From positions 1 through 64,000 of the forward strand of contig JAWZYV010000058.1 of the NCBI GenBank assembly GCA_038373885.1: a DNA stretch of 64,000 nt, given 5' to 3'. Below are positions 35,030 through 46,702 of the stretch, in pieces; positions within the stretch are counted from its first letter, which is position 1, and each line of letters begins with the position of its first letter. Origin of the DNA: Cheiracanthium punctorium. Its lineage: Eukaryota; Arthropoda; Arachnida; Araneae; Cheiracanthiidae. Below the pieces are notes generated by a model. The model saw only the letters and a program-made list of their open reading frames with translations. It did not search any database and was not told the origin of the DNA. The translations under genes were made by a program, and so were the position numbers.

Positions 35030-36240
35030 TAAAAGCGGCCTTTTGGCTTCAAGTACGGTCTGGAAAAACGCTATCTCAATCAGGGTGAATCTAAATACTG
35101 GGTGTGTTACAAAATGTTGGCACCTAGTATTTTGAAAATGTAAAATAATTCAAATGCATATTACAGCAGGGTGTCTACCGCTCCGGAAAGTCTGGAAAAA
35201 GCCGAAAAATTGGAAAATGGGTCCGGAAAGTCTGGAAAAAACCGGGAAATTGGATAATGGGTCCGGGAAATTCATCAAAAAAATCAATTTTTTTTCGTGT
35301 CCTTCTTTTTTTTTTACCCTTTCTCTCTAATTGTTAGACTCGAAACCGAAAGCAACTGCAACGCATTTTTCGGACAGCGAATGCATCAAGCAAGCGATGT
35401 GTTTGTATAAGGATGGAAAAAGAGGGGTTCATCAATCTTGACGGGAGGGTAAAAGACAAAATAGCTTACTTTGTAACTTATGGTTTAGGACCGTATTTCC
35501 AGGAACAGTTAGTTAATTCCATCAGAAAGTGCGACTACTTCTGTTTCACAATGGATGAAAGCTTAATCCTGTATACTTCAGTTAAAATTGATTTCAAGAA
35601 GTTGTACAAAATATGCAAATATAAAGACAAGGGAGGGGGGCATTGTGCAATTTCCCAAAGTAAAATGCAGTAATCAGGAATTTTTTCCCGGGACCTCCCG
35701 AAAGTCAGGAAATTGACTTTCAGAAATTTGGTAGACACCCTGTACAGTAATGCCGGTTAAGTTCAGCTTGGGTATTTGCCACTCGTAGAAATATTTGTCG
35801 GTGTTCATTATGCCATTATAGCTAGCACAGCTTAGACATTTGCCTACGCGGTGAGATGATATATTTCGCAGTGCTAAATAAGCCAATCTGCAAAGGATTA
35901 TGTATACGAATGTATGGATAACATGTTTCCAGCTAACCTTACATGAGCAGTAATTATAGGTTATGAGCATCTGTAAATCGCCAAATAACGGAAAGTCGCT
36001 ATTAATAGCAAGATATAATAGCTGTTCCGCAGTTTTTATCAAAGAAAACATATGAAGCATTGTTTTCTTGTTAGAAATAATTACTATAGGTAAATTATTA
36101 ACTAAAGGTAAACGTAAGTCGCCAAATTATGAAAAATCGCCGTGGATGGCAAATACGCAAGGTTTTCCACAGGTTTTACACAATTAAAAATAGTGTGAAG
36201 TTGTTCTTAGTAACATGCAAGAACCAAGGAATGTGTAACT
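35030..36240. repeat. Inverted-repeat partner of 49.4-50.4 kb
   Basis: 35030-35161, 35748-36240 and 37813-37930 match, in order, the reverse complement of about 50440 down to 49400 (for example GTTCAGCTTGGGTATTTG, TTACATGAGCAGTAATTAT, GGGGCCGAATGCC). The hAT at 35167 and the Penelope-like element at 36244 interrupt this copy. The parent element is not classified. Confidence 0.6.
35167..35742 (+). mobile_element. hAT element with transposase scrap
   Basis: Ends CAGGGTGTCTACCGCTCCGG and GGTAGACACCCTG; TACAG on both flanks. The frame at 35413-35580 includes GLGPYFQEQLVNSIRKCDYF then FTMDESL, a segment typical of the hAT transposase catalytic start (Asp of MDES). The rest of the gene is deleted. 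Confidence 0.75.
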
Positions 36241-36315
36241 GAAAAATCACTCAAAATACTGGTGTTAAACGATAAAGTAATTAAAAAACTTTGTAAAAAA
36301 CACACATAAGAAGTA

Positions 36316-36385
36316 ATAGATAAGAGGATACGCACGTTTCGTTCAAAAATTGTTTTGAACTTCATCAGTCCAAGCCCTTCGTCGT
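36316..36385 (-). ncRNA. Hammerhead ribozyme motif, left terminal repeat
   Basis: On the minus strand: GGA-CTGATGA, a GTTCAA/TTGAAC helix II, then GAAAC, a 4-nt loop and GTA followed by TCC. Same elements and spacing as the right copy, with a one-base change in the helix II loop. Cleavage is predicted 3' of the A in GTA. Confidence 0.7.
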
Positions 36386-36423
36386 AAAGAACACAGGGAA
36401 CTGAAAAGAGATAAACAAGCAAG

Positions 36424-37243
36424 ATGTTGCCACAAGGGCCACAATTTACTCTAGAAGAGGAGTACAACAATTCTTTACCTTTTTTGGATGTTCTTGTTTC
36501 TAGGAATCCTGACGGTTTCTCTACTTCTGTTTTCCGCAAACCCTTTTCTATATCTTTACCTCCTCATGCCCTATCTAATCATCCTTACCAGCAAAAACTT
36601 TCTGCTTTTTACACTTATGTGTTTCGTGCTATCAAAATTTGCTCTGATTCTTCATCTCTTAATAATGAAATTAGTTACTTAAAATCCTTAGCTGTTTCTC
36701 GTGGTTTTAGCCCCTCTAGATAAAGCTGTTTCTAAATTTAATAAGCCTAATACTTCTACTAATACTATTAATTTTCACAACGAATTAATTGTACTACCTT
36801 TCTTTTCACCTTTATGCTACAAAATTTCTAAACTTCTCAAAAATTTCGGTTTCAAAGTCATATTTAAACCTGTTAATAAACTTAAATTTTCTTCCCTTAA
36901 AGATCCTATTCCTACTGAGAACCGTTGGGGTGTTTATTATATTCCTTGTGGATCTTGTGATTTGGGCTATATTGGTCAGACCAGAAGAGCTCTCAAATTT
37001 AGGCTCAAAGAGCATGAGAGATATGTTTCTAAGCACGAACTTTCCAAATCTTCTATTGCCTCACATTGTTGGAATTCCAATCATCGTTTTCAGTTTTCTA
37101 AGGCTAAGAATTTTTGCACTCCTCAGTCTTTGTCCCATCTGGATTTTTTGGAAGGTTTTTCCATTACCCAGCACTTAGATCGTCTTGTGAACGATGGTTC
37201 TTCCGTTCCTTTCGTTCATTCTGCTTGGAAGTTGCTGTTGTAA
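36424..37243 (+). pseudogene. Penelope-like protein: RT thumb remnant and GIY-YIG endonuclease
   Basis: The first frame (to 36723) has the end of the reverse-transcriptase region: EEEYNNSLPFLDVLVSRNPD, then FRKPFS and a helical thumb. A frameshift at about 36712-36722 moves to a second frame carrying the endonuclease: GVYYIPCGSC (GIY), LGYIGQT (YIG), RRALKFRLKEHER and SSIASHCWNSNH, ending in TAA at 37243. Palm and fingers are absent. In the family the endonuclease nicks chromosomal DNA to prime reverse transcription; this copy cannot do so alone. Confidence 0.85.
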
Positions 37244-37249
37244 AGTTCT

Positions 37250-37630
37250 TTTCACTTTCTTCGTCTACTCCCCCCCTTTTTTTTCTTTTTCTTTATTGTG
37301 TATGCACGTGTGTTACTGTCTTCCTTTACGTTCTTATTAAAAAATATATATATTATATTTAAATTTATATATTGTGCTGTCCTGTTGGTGGTTTTTAATT
37401 TATATATAAAAAAAAATGTGTTCTATTTGTTTTTTGTTTTTGTTTGTTTATTTGTTCTGTTTTCTCTTTTTTGTGTGTGTGTTTGTACTCGTGTGTTCCC
37501 TTTATTTTTATTTTTATTTTATTTATTCCTTTTTATTTCTGTATTTTTTGTGCTTCTTTCCTTTCCTTTTTATCCCATATTTTAATTTTTTTTCTCCCCT
37601 CCCCGTGGTTTTGTTCGACTTTTCTTTGCC
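37250..37630 (+). other. T-rich 3' region of the Penelope-like element
   Basis: Strand-biased T/C-rich sequence. The long phenylalanine-rich open frames here are artefacts of that composition. Confidence 0.55.
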
Positions 37631-37684
37631 CGTTGTGGCAACATCTCGCTTGTTTATCTCTTTTCAGTTCCCTGTGTTCTTTAC

Positions 37685-37756
37685 GACGAAGGGCTTGGAC
37701 TGATGAAGTTCAATACAATTTTTGAACGAAACGTGCGTATCCTCTTACCTATAACT
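37685..37756 (+). ncRNA. Hammerhead ribozyme motif, right terminal repeat
   Basis: CTGATGA at 37700-37706, helix II GTTCAA/TTGAAC at 37708-37713/37722-37727, GAAAC at 37728-37732, loop GTGC, then GTA at 37737-37739 as predicted cleavage site. Helix III is only two base pairs. Helix I starts with GGA/TCC beside the core and resumes after an internal loop with GGG/CCT. One extra A (37707) precedes helix II. Short-helix-III type I hammerheads are known from Penelope-like elements. Confidence 0.75.
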
Positions 37757-38217
37757 TCTTATGTGTATTCTTTACAAACTTTTTTAATTACTTCAAGGAA
37801 TGTGTAGCTGAATAACATTCTATCAGATCCAATTTTTGGGTTTTGTCAATTATGCCTTTTTTTACCAATAAGCCTTATTGGGGGCCGAATGCCTTGTACG
37901 AAAAGAGTTTCTACGGACTTTCGCCCCTAGTGACGTAAAACAAAACTAACCTAAAATTTCCGTGCAATTTCACATTTTTCAAGTGCAAATAGAATTTTTG
38001 CTTTATTTCAAAGCATAAACCATTTTGTGTGGGCGAAACTCGTCAAGCATGACCACCTAAAAACGGTTTTTAATTAATAGTTAAAAAAGTAATTACAATT
38101 TAAAAATTCTGAGCCTCATAGGTGAACATTACCAAAGTCATGGGCTTATATGTTCAAATTTTCAAACTTCTGCGTGCTGTAGATTTGTCTGAAGAAAATT
38201 CATTTTTTATATTATAG

Positions 38218-38385
38218 ATAGGCAAATGGGGAGTTTGCCCTGGTCCCCCAATTTCAAAAGTTGTTCTGAAATAATCTTATTTTATATCGAAATTTTACGA
38301 AAATTGAAACAAATTTGATGGATAGGACCCCCCCAAAATTCATCAATGCCCGGGGCCCCTGTTGGTCATAATCGGGCCCTGTTTC
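38218..38385. mobile_element. Small hAT-type element 3' of gene 2
   Basis: Orthologous to 16494-16671 by sequence and position (GGGGCCCCTGTTGGTCATAA; then CGGGCCCTG); left end eroded. Confidence 0.55.
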
Positions 38386-38458
38386 AGGTGGAATATAATT
38401 AAAGCAAAAATGTAATAATAATGAAAACGCAGGAAAGCTCTGAAAAATCGAATCAAGA

Positions 38459-38464
38459 TTTATT
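38459..38464 (-). terminator. Poly-A signal of gene 2
   Basis: AATAAA on the minus strand, 30 nt after the stop codon. Confidence 0.6.
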
Positions 38465-38493
38465 AAGCATGTTCAATTTACACTCGCTTCATA

Positions 38494-39088
38494 TCATTGC
38501 GACCTCCACTCCGGATTACATAAGATGAAATTTTTAATGCTTTCGGGAAGGTGCAAACGCTCGACCGATGCGGGCAGCGCGAGGGGCGAGTTCTGCACGA
38601 CGGCGCTCCTCGCCGCGCACCGGCACAGGTGGGAGAGGCGCCTCGCTCGTCGGCCGAACAAGCCGACGAAAGCTTCCACCACTCGATGAGCGTCGAGGTC
38701 GACCCGCACGTGCTCAGCCAGCCATGCATCTCCCAGGACGTAATCCCTGTAATCAGAGAACGGTAAAGCGTCCCAGATTTCGCGCGTCTTTCGGATGTAT
38801 TCGCTTTCTGCGAAGAGGAAAAACTCCCGGATCTCCTCCTCGGACACCAGGGGATCCGGCAGCGTGTCCCAGTACGTCTCCAGGAAACGGGCGTGATTCT
38901 CCGCACTCGAAACTCTCCCGTGGATAGCGAGACTGGTCGCGTACAGGGCCTGCACGATGCCGAATATTCGACCGAAGCCCCTCCGGTTTCGGTCGCTCAT
39001 GCAGCCGTCGTTTCGTCTCAGGGTCCCGCACAGTAGGTCGAAGTACTTCCTATCCATATTTTTGAAGAAGCTCCATAGGATAGGACAG
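38494..39088 (-). CDS. SOCS-box gene 2, exon 2
   Basis: Acceptor TTTCTTTCACAG, phase and TGA stop as in gene 1. About 198 residues, open throughout, closely similar to gene 1 except for the first 15 codons and the stretch IRKTREIWDALPFSDYRDYV. Three codons (YEP) present before the BC-box in genes 1 and 3 are missing here. The BC-box (LSHLCRCAARSAV) and the C-terminal SIKNFILCNPEWRSQ are kept. Because exon 1 carries a transposon, this exon may no longer be translated, yet it shows no disabling change of its own. Confidence 0.65.
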
Positions 39089-39753
39089 CTGTGAAAGAAA
39101 ATTTAAAGATAAATGTTATAAAAAAAAAAAAACACGAAATATTTGCAGATTATTTTCATGTAGAAAAGTAAAAAGTTTCATTTTAAGAAGAAATTCGTAA
39201 AACATGCTTGTGGCTCCAATTAAATGTTCGCAAAATAGAGGTCGGACACGATAAGAGCAAACTGGGTTGGTAAAGTATCTGTCACAATTTTTTTCTATAA
39301 TGTTGAAAAAAAAAAAATCTAGAAATGAGCGAAACTAGTTATAATAGAAATACCTTACTGTAAAATATAACACCGCAAAATCATTTTTAAATTCAAGGTA
39401 AGAAAGAAATCACGTGTACTTGATTATCATATAATCTATGTATATATATAGAATCTCGGAAAAAGGCGCACCGGAAAAAAGCGCACCTGAAAAAAAGCGC
39501 ACCGGAAAAAAGCGCACAATATTGAATGGGTTTGTATTTTGTGAAGAGAAGAGGAGGGGGGGCATGAATTTAAAAAAATGTGAGGAACAAGTGGGCGTCC
39601 AAAAGGGCGTAAACAGAGGTACATTAGTGTATTTTGTATTTATCTCTATTGAAAATTGTCATTCAGACAACATTTCCAAGAACAGTGGCTTGATTTGTAA
39701 GTATATAGTATGACTCTCCTACACTCTTCAGAAGACCCTACAGATTAAACAGA

Positions 39754-39912
39754 CATGGGCGCCGGCAGCATAGGGCAAGTCAAGGTGGGGGCAATGCCCC
39801 CCTGGATTTTTGTATACAGTGTTTTCCCTTGCTTTTTTGCTCTTTCCAACATGGTAACCCAACATGGAAGTAGTCCTTGCCCCCCCTGGGAAATATTCTG
39901 CCAGCGCCCATG
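39754..39912. mobile_element. 159-bp hAT-type element
   Basis: CATGGGCGCCGGCAG at one end and CTGCCAGCGCCCATG at the other; flanks TAAACAGA and TGTACAGA (6 of 8). It sits inside copy B of the 3.1-kb repeat. Confidence 0.75.
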
Positions 39913-41097
39913 TGTACAGAAACTCCTTGTTCCAGATTAAAGAATAAATAGAAAATAGACAAAGGAGTAATAATAACATTAATACTAATTTCAGCGTTTT
40001 TTCAATAAACTGATTGTTCAATTTGTTTGTATTCTTAATACAAAGTCCAGAACTAGTGATTCAGTAAAAAAATTACAGCAGTTTCGAAAAATGTAAATAC
40101 CATCTCTCACCCAACAGGCAACCCTAAAAATAGAATCTAAAACTCTCACAGATTTAACATGCACATTCTCTGTAATATGTTATCACATTCAGTCTGATTT
40201 GTAATCAGCTATGGCTTATTATTACTGGTTTTCTTTTTATAAATGCAAGAGTTTATTCTGATTCATGCTAATTTATCTTGTTAACTCTTTGGTTTTGAAT
40301 AATAATTCTTAGAATGAATGATTTATATGTATATAAATATTTTTATTTTGAAAGTGTCTAATTAAAATATTACTACTTTTTTTTTAGACATGCTTTTTTT
40401 TCAGAATTAAATTATGGTATTAATAAATAAATTTAAAAAAACTTCCTTAAAAAACACTTTTTAAATCAAATGTTATTATAAGTGCAATGTTCTTAAACAA
40501 ATTTTCATTTCTAAATTCTAAAAGAAAAACCCTTTTTAAAGGAAACTGGCTAAAAATTATTTAAAACTCATTTCTTAAAATATAAAATATCGGCTATATA
40601 TAACTGTAATTAAAATTACTTTTTAATTAGTTTTGTTGGAATAGTTTTAATAATTATATTTTTACTATTATTAGTATTGCAAAGCTTATCCCCCCTCACC
40701 AACTTTGTTTAAATATATATGCAAGCCTTTTTATGAGAAAAACTGAAACTTTCTCCATCACCTCATTAATGTACAGAGGCATATTTTAGTTGGAAATTTT
40801 TGTAAGAGGGCTTTATAAAAATTAAAAGTTTGTATTTGTTTACATTTAATCTCCTAAAAGTTTTAATTCACCACAATAAAATGACTTTATAATTAATTCT
40901 ATATGTATAAGGTCAATATATAAAGAAGTATATCCTAGGTCAGTATTTTTTAGGGATCCTCTGTAATAGGGATTGAAAGTGATTATGATTTTTATTTAAT
41001 AATAAAAATATTAAAATTTTTACTTGTAGTGTAAATTATCAAGAAAGTTAGTTTTGTTTTGTGGTTAAGGCAGATTTACACGAAGAATGTCTGCTTA

Positions 41098-41212
41098 ATT
41101 AGGGTATGCCTTGGGCGGAGGACTTTTTGAGGGGTTCTGACGCGTCTAGAGAAACAGCCGGGCGGTAGGCAGGAACTCCAGAGCTATACACTTCAGCCGT
41201 TTACCAAATTGT
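41098..41212 (-). repeat. tRNA-derived SINE fragment
   Basis: Counterpart of 1802-1912 within copy B (GGCGGAGGACTTTTTGAGGG). Confidence 0.5.
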
Positions 41213-42191
41213 TATGAAATAATTAAAAAAGTATTTATACTATAATGCAAAAGGTCAAAATATTTTTTTAAAGCTGTATAAGTTAAATTTATATCTTCTA
41301 AAGCTCTTTCTGTACTTTACAAAACTCAGTAAACTCTAAAACTTTAAAAAGAAATTGCTGAAATAAGCAAGAATGACGATATATAGAAAACTAAATGGAT
41401 AAGTTATCGAATATTGAACTTCATATATGAAAAAAATACAGCAAGAAGGAAAAAATATATGTTAAAACAGTTATTATAACTTGATTTAAAACTGTGAGAA
41501 CAACTCAATTAAGATAGGGGGAAATGTCATTAACTTTTGTTCACTAAATAAAACTTTTTTTTTCCATAAAATATCTTGTATTGCATTTAAAAAATGTAAC
41601 ACGCAAAAATATATATATATATATTTTTTAAAAAAACCCTAATATTTAGAAATAATTTAAAACCAGTACAGCAGATTGGAAATGAGAAAAATTGTTTAAA
41701 CCAAGCGCTTAAAAAGTAACCCTGTTTAAATTAAGCAACCTTGACAGTCAACTTTTTAAAAAATATTTTATCAAGACACAGACTGGAGTTCCTTTTCGCA
41801 TTTTAAATGGAACAGTTAAAATGACCCGTTAAACAAATGTTTAAAAAAAAAAATTGAAACGAAGTTTGGAGGTGGGACACATGCCCCCCCCCACACACAG
41901 AGAGAGATTGTTATGCTGTTTGTTTTAGATTTTTAAACAAGCTATTGTTTAACTGATTTTGGTACGAAATTGGGGGGGGGGAGCATAGGGAGATACGTGC
42001 CCCCCAATCATTTCAGCACTACCATAGATTTTTCCCTATTTGTTTTGATAAAAATGATTTTATCCATTCTGTAGATGTATTCGGATATTTCCTTCGGAAG
42101 AAGGACCCCTTCACCCATCGCAACCCCCGTTTTAAACCCCGAGCTTTTGTGATCCGTCATTCATCAACCCGCGACGAAGAAAGAGAGTATA

Positions 42192-42933
42192 TTCCTTCAC
42201 ACTGCCTTACCCTCTTCTCCCGGGGCTATTTCTGATAACACACAGTTCTTTCTTTGTGCTTCTTGGAAAAACGTGAGCGTGACCTTGACAAACCCCTTGA
42301 CAATCCAGTATTTAACTGAAGGCTAAGTGAAAATACAAGTGTTTCTATTGGGGGGGGGGGGGGGGGCGGGGGGCATTCAGAGTATGAAGCTTGTTAGTGT
42401 AAAAATGATACCCAAAAAAAAATTCAAATAGTTAAAAAATAAATTCACTTCACCAAAAGGCGCTCTTTCGGATGCCCACTCCTTCCTTACCCCCCCCCCA
42501 CACACACACACACACACACACATACTCATAAAAAAAAAATAATCCCCTTCAATATTGCGCGCTTTTTTCCGGTGCGCTTTTTTCCGAGCGCTTTTTTTCC
42601 GCCCACCATATAAATACGCAAAAAAAAACAAAAAAAAAAAAAAAAACTTGTGTCCCTTTTGCAGCACACTGCGCGAACGGATGACCGTGAAATTCGGCAA
42701 AGTTCGTATGGAGGTGGTTGTGCGAATGTTAAAATTTTTGTGTAGTATGCTAATGCACTGTAAAAAATTAGAGAAGTAACTTGGCACGCAGTATTTCGCG
42801 CCAAGTCGGGCGATGGTTCCACTGTTGGGTCAATTTTGAAATAAGAACACTTCAGCAGTACTATAGGGTTATAGTATTACAAGAAAATTTGCAAAAAGTG
42901 GAATTATTCCCCAGTTTGGTGATACGCCAATGA
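42192..42933. repeat. Direct segmental duplication, unit 1
   Basis: Nearly identical to 44771-45501, differing mainly in homopolymer and (CA)n length. It spans the right end of the 3.1-kb repeat and 330 bp of its flank, so it was copied as a segment and not transposed. Confidence 0.9.
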
Positions 42934-43325
42934 TACAACCAGTGATACAACCTTTTTACAACCTCTGGTGATAAAAAAAAAGTTGCAAAAAATGAAGATA
43001 AATGCCTAAATTGTAATTAGATAGCAACATTTGATAAAAGGTTCTATTATATAAAGAATTAAAGCGTGACCTGTTTGGGATACCCTGTATATTAAAACTT
43101 ATCTAAAGATAACCATCTCAATAGCTATTTTCTGCATTTACTAGAAATTGTATGCAATTGTATGCACTTGGCTAAAATAACTAACATAAGAGTCAATTAC
43201 TGGTGAAATCCATTTTTTCTTACCCAATAATTGATATATAGGTCATCTTAGATAAATAAATAATTTTGTTTATTAAAAAAATCTCTACGTATTTACTTTA
43301 TGAACTATTATCTAATACGAATGTA

Positions 43326-43350
43326 GGAAAAAAAGGCACCAGGAAAAAAT
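43326..43350 (+). repeat. Left-end scrap of the 3.1-kb repeat
   Basis: GAATGTAGGAAAAAA followed by GGCACC units, as at the left end of copy A. Confidence 0.45.
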
Positions 43351-43371
43351 GCCCCCCCCCCCCCTCCACAG

Positions 43372-43968
43372 CAGAGCCTGTTTATCGGCAGGGCAACCGG
43401 GGCACTTGCCCTGTGCCCACCAATTTCAAGGGCCCAAAATTTTTGTACTTTTCAACACAGATTGTTATTTATTAATTCATAAAAAACTTTGTATAAAAAT
43501 TTGGATTGTCATTATCTTGAGTCGTAAGCTGATTCTCTGACATTTTACTGTACTAAGGGTCCTCTAAAACCCACGAGCATTCGATCAAAATCCGTGAGCC
43601 AGTGTTTGAGCCTCTTTTTGCAAATTTTATTATAAGAAAGTCTCATCAGTTTTAAGATTCGTACTGTAAGTTTTTCGATTCTTTTCATTTATATTTTAAA
43701 GGAGTTTAGTATAGAAGTGTACGTATATGTACTATAGTATGTGTCTAGATATTCATTTGTGAAAATAAATTTTATCCATGTATGCAAAATCATTTAATAT
43801 TCGTTACTGTAATGTATGCATATATTTAGTATCTAAACTTGATATATATTCCTGCAGATAAATATGTGCCCAAAACAACTTAAATGCGGACTATGTAATT
43901 TCTCGTCAATGCAAAGGCCCAAAAATTTGTATTTGCCCAGGGCCCAATATCGTGATGATCGGGCCCTG
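43372..43968. mobile_element. 597-bp non-autonomous hAT element
   Basis: CAGAGCCTGTTTATCGGCAG to TGATGATCGGGCCCTG; both flanks CTCCACAG (43364-43371 and 43969-43976), a perfect duplication. Homologue of 33501-34111. Confidence 0.9.
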
Positions 43969-43979
43969 CTCCACAGAAT

Positions 43980-44770
43980 TATAATTTTCATAGGGGCATG
44001 GGGGGTACGTGCACTCACATGACAAATCAAATGTAGGCTATAAAAGATTCTTTTGTAAATTGAAATGCATTTATTAGAGAAAAGACTAAAAACAATTGTG
44101 ACCCCTCCTCTCTGCAGAATTTTTTTTGGGTCCGCCCCTGATTTTTTTAAATAGTGGACAAAAACTTACTTTGATTTTCTTTTAACGAGGCTCTTGAATT
44201 TGCAAAGTGGGGGGGGGGGGCAAGTCGTCAAGCACCCACCTGCCCCTATATGGGCTCAGAGTAAGTGTGAAGATACTATTTAAAATGCTATTGTAAAATT
44301 CTGTTGTATTTTGATATCAATAGAAATAATTATAACAATACTATAGTTCAAAATAGGCTTTTTTGAACTCTTTTAATTTTAATTAATTTATTTATTTAGG
44401 TTTTTTTTTTTGTGCGTGTGTGTGAGGGGAGTTATGCAAAAAACGGATAAGAAATATGATGATAACTTATCTGGAAGCATTTAAAATGTATTAAAATAAA
44501 TAAAATAAAATGCATCAGATATTTAAAAAGGCGCTTAAAGTGATACACATCACTAAAAATAAAATAATTTTCAGATTTAATTTTACAGCTAAGTCAAAGT
44601 AATATTAGAAAAACCAAACAGATAGCTAAAAGATTAGTTTTTTTTTTTTTTTTACGCCTGACCAGGAAAGACAAGTCAATTATCTTTTAGACGGTCCCTC
44701 TTTTGAACCCCAACACCCCGGCTAAGGCATAAATCCCGTAAATCGTTTTTCGATGTAATGGGATACCACG
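43980..44770. other. AT-rich stretch with G-runs, no gene
   Basis: Phrases such as TTTTGGGTCCGCCCCTGA suggest ends of further hAT-type elements but no pair could be closed. Confidence 0.35.
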
Positions 44771-45183
44771 ATTCCTTCACACTGCCTTACCCTCTTCTCC
44801 CGGGGCTATTTCTGATAACACACAGTTCTTTCTTTGTGCTTCTTGGAAAAACGTGAGCGTGACCTTGACAAACCCCTTGACAATCCAGTATTTAACTGAA
44901 GGCTAAGTGAAAATACAAGTGTTTCTATTGGGGGGGGGGGGCGGGGGGCATTCAGAGTATGAAGCTTGTTAGTGTAAAAATGATACCCAAAAAAAAATTC
45001 AAATAGTTAAAAAATAAATTCACTTCACCAAAAGGCGCTCTTTCGGATGCCCACTCCTTCCTTACCCCCCCCCCCACACACACACACATACTCATAAAAA
45101 AAAAATAATCCCCTTCAATATTGCGCGCTTTTTTCCGGTGCGCTTTTTTCCGAGCGCTTTTTTTCCGCCCACCATATAAATAC

Positions 45184-45216
<33 letters not shown>

Positions 45217-45501
45217 TGTGTCCCTTTTGCAGCACACTGCGCGAACGGATGACCGTGAAATTCGGCAAAGTTCGTATGGAGGTGGTTGTGCGAATGTTAA
45301 AATTTTTGTGTAGTATGCTAATGCACTGTAAAAAATTAGAGAAGTAACTTGGCACGCAGTATTTCGCGCCAAGTCGGGCGATGGTTCCACTGTTGGGTCA
45401 ATTTTGAAATAAGAACACTTCAGCAGTACTATAGGGTTATAGTATTACAAGAAAATTTGCAAAAAGTGGAATTATTCCCCAGTTTGGTGATACGCCAATG
45501 A
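44771..45501. repeat. Direct segmental duplication, unit 2
   Basis: See 42192-42933. Here the right-end minisatellite (45130-45177) lacks the rest of the 3.1-kb repeat. Confidence 0.9.
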
Positions 45502-45509
45502 CTAAAATG

Positions 45510-46326
45510 TGCTTGACGACTTTTTTTAGACGGCGATAAATGCGCGAAGTGTTTTAAATTCCATGTTTTAAAGCTGTAAAAAAACCTTGGAGGAGAAAAT
45601 AATTTTTACTATTCGTTCCTCCAGTCTCAATCCAATAGACGCTACTGAGAAACACGACAATTTCTTCATAATCTTCCGCCAGGCAGTATGCCAAAGCAAA
45701 TTTTCCCCAAAAATACTATTGATGACATCCCTCAAAAATGAAGAGGGAATGAAAATAATATTATTAATGAAGTGTACGGAAATATTTCCGAAAACATACT
45801 CTCAGATAGCATATTGAAGTCAGTTATAATAGAACTTAGAAATGCACTAATATTAGATAAATGAATGTTTATGTACATTATAAACATATGAAACATCAAC
45901 ATTATGAAATAAGGTTTACATTAAAACTTCAGTGAGACCGGCGATTTCCCGCGTAATCACTTAAAATCTAGCAGACATCCTAGTTACCACTTCTTTTTGC
46001 AGAAATCGTGAATCTGCTGTCATATTTTTTCTACAGAAAGGTAGAATTAAGAAAGAAAAAAAATATTTTGAGTATTTGTAACCTCTAAATTCAAAACTGA
46101 AAAAAATTAGGCATTTACTAATTTGGAAAAAAAAAAAAACTTAAACTAAATTCACATACTGTAATAATTTAGGGGGCCTCTAAAATCGAGGGCCTGGGGC
46201 ACATGCCCCACTTCAACGGATTCCAAAATGGGATATTACTGTGCCACTTTGGCCCCCTGTTAATGAAAATCCAAAATTTTATTTATTTATTTATTCTTTT
46301 TTTAATAGCTTGGTCCAACAGTTTCC
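45510..46326. other. Gene 2 intron, donor side
   Basis: 46030-46326 aligns with 26110-26385 of gene 1. No gene; the frame at 45587-45817 has no recognisable domain. Confidence 0.45.
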
Positions 46327-46606
46327 TTAACCCTTTAACGCGCAGTGATCCCGCTCTGGGAACACCAAACTCTTTGACTGTTGCCAGTCACGAAGACTAG
46401 ATTTGTTTTCTATAAAAATAGTTGCGGGTGGCACAGCTCCACGAGAATCCTTTGGCATGTCATTTCCCGTCAAAAAATGGCTGCGATTCTTTTTAACAGC
46501 ACTGGCATCTGCTGAAAAATGGACGAATTCGAAAACAGCTGGATAGATTGCCCAATGCTGAAAAAAGAGCAGCCGTTGCCATCGCTCGACCTAACTACCA
46601 GCAAGA
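46327..46606 (+). mobile_element. piggyBac-like MITE, right end deleted
   Basis: TTTCC-TTAA-CCCTTTAACGCGCAG: the pre-insertion sequence is preserved in gene 1 as TTTCCTTAAAATCGGTCTC. The right half is lost and the element runs directly into CGGTCTCTAAGCACC. Confidence 0.8.
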
Positions 46607-46702
46607 TCGGTCTCTAAGCACCTCTACCTTAAATATGGTCTTACTGTCGATATAAGATTTATTTTCATGTGACAGAGAGAATGTATGTGATTGTCTACTT
46701 AC

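Larger units (their letters stand above)
36244..37793 (+). mobile_element. Penelope-like retroelement, truncated, inverted terminal repeats
   Basis: A coding remnant ending in a GIY-YIG domain is enclosed by inverted repeats of about 160 bp (about 36276-36441 and 37632-37790), the arrangement known for Penelope-like elements. Short target duplications flank it: a 19-bp CAAGGAATGTGTARCTGAA at 36225-36243 and 37794-37812. About 30 bp between the left duplication and the left repeat fits the extra tail seen on one terminal repeat in this class. The reverse-transcriptase core is missing. Confidence 0.85.
39457..42601. mobile_element. Unclassified 3.1-kb repeat, copy B
   Basis: Left end: four CGGAAAAAAGCGCAC units; right end: three of the same inverted, both bordered by CAATATTGAA. 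Interior collinear with 69-3124. It sits in the gene 2 intron, so it arrived after that block was duplicated. No coding sequence recognised. Confidence 0.65.

Noticed and set aside
37298..37725. Long Phe/Leu/Cys-rich open frames resembling membrane proteins
   Set aside because: They are three overlapping readings of the T/C-rich 3' region of the Penelope-like element, low in complexity and with no start context.
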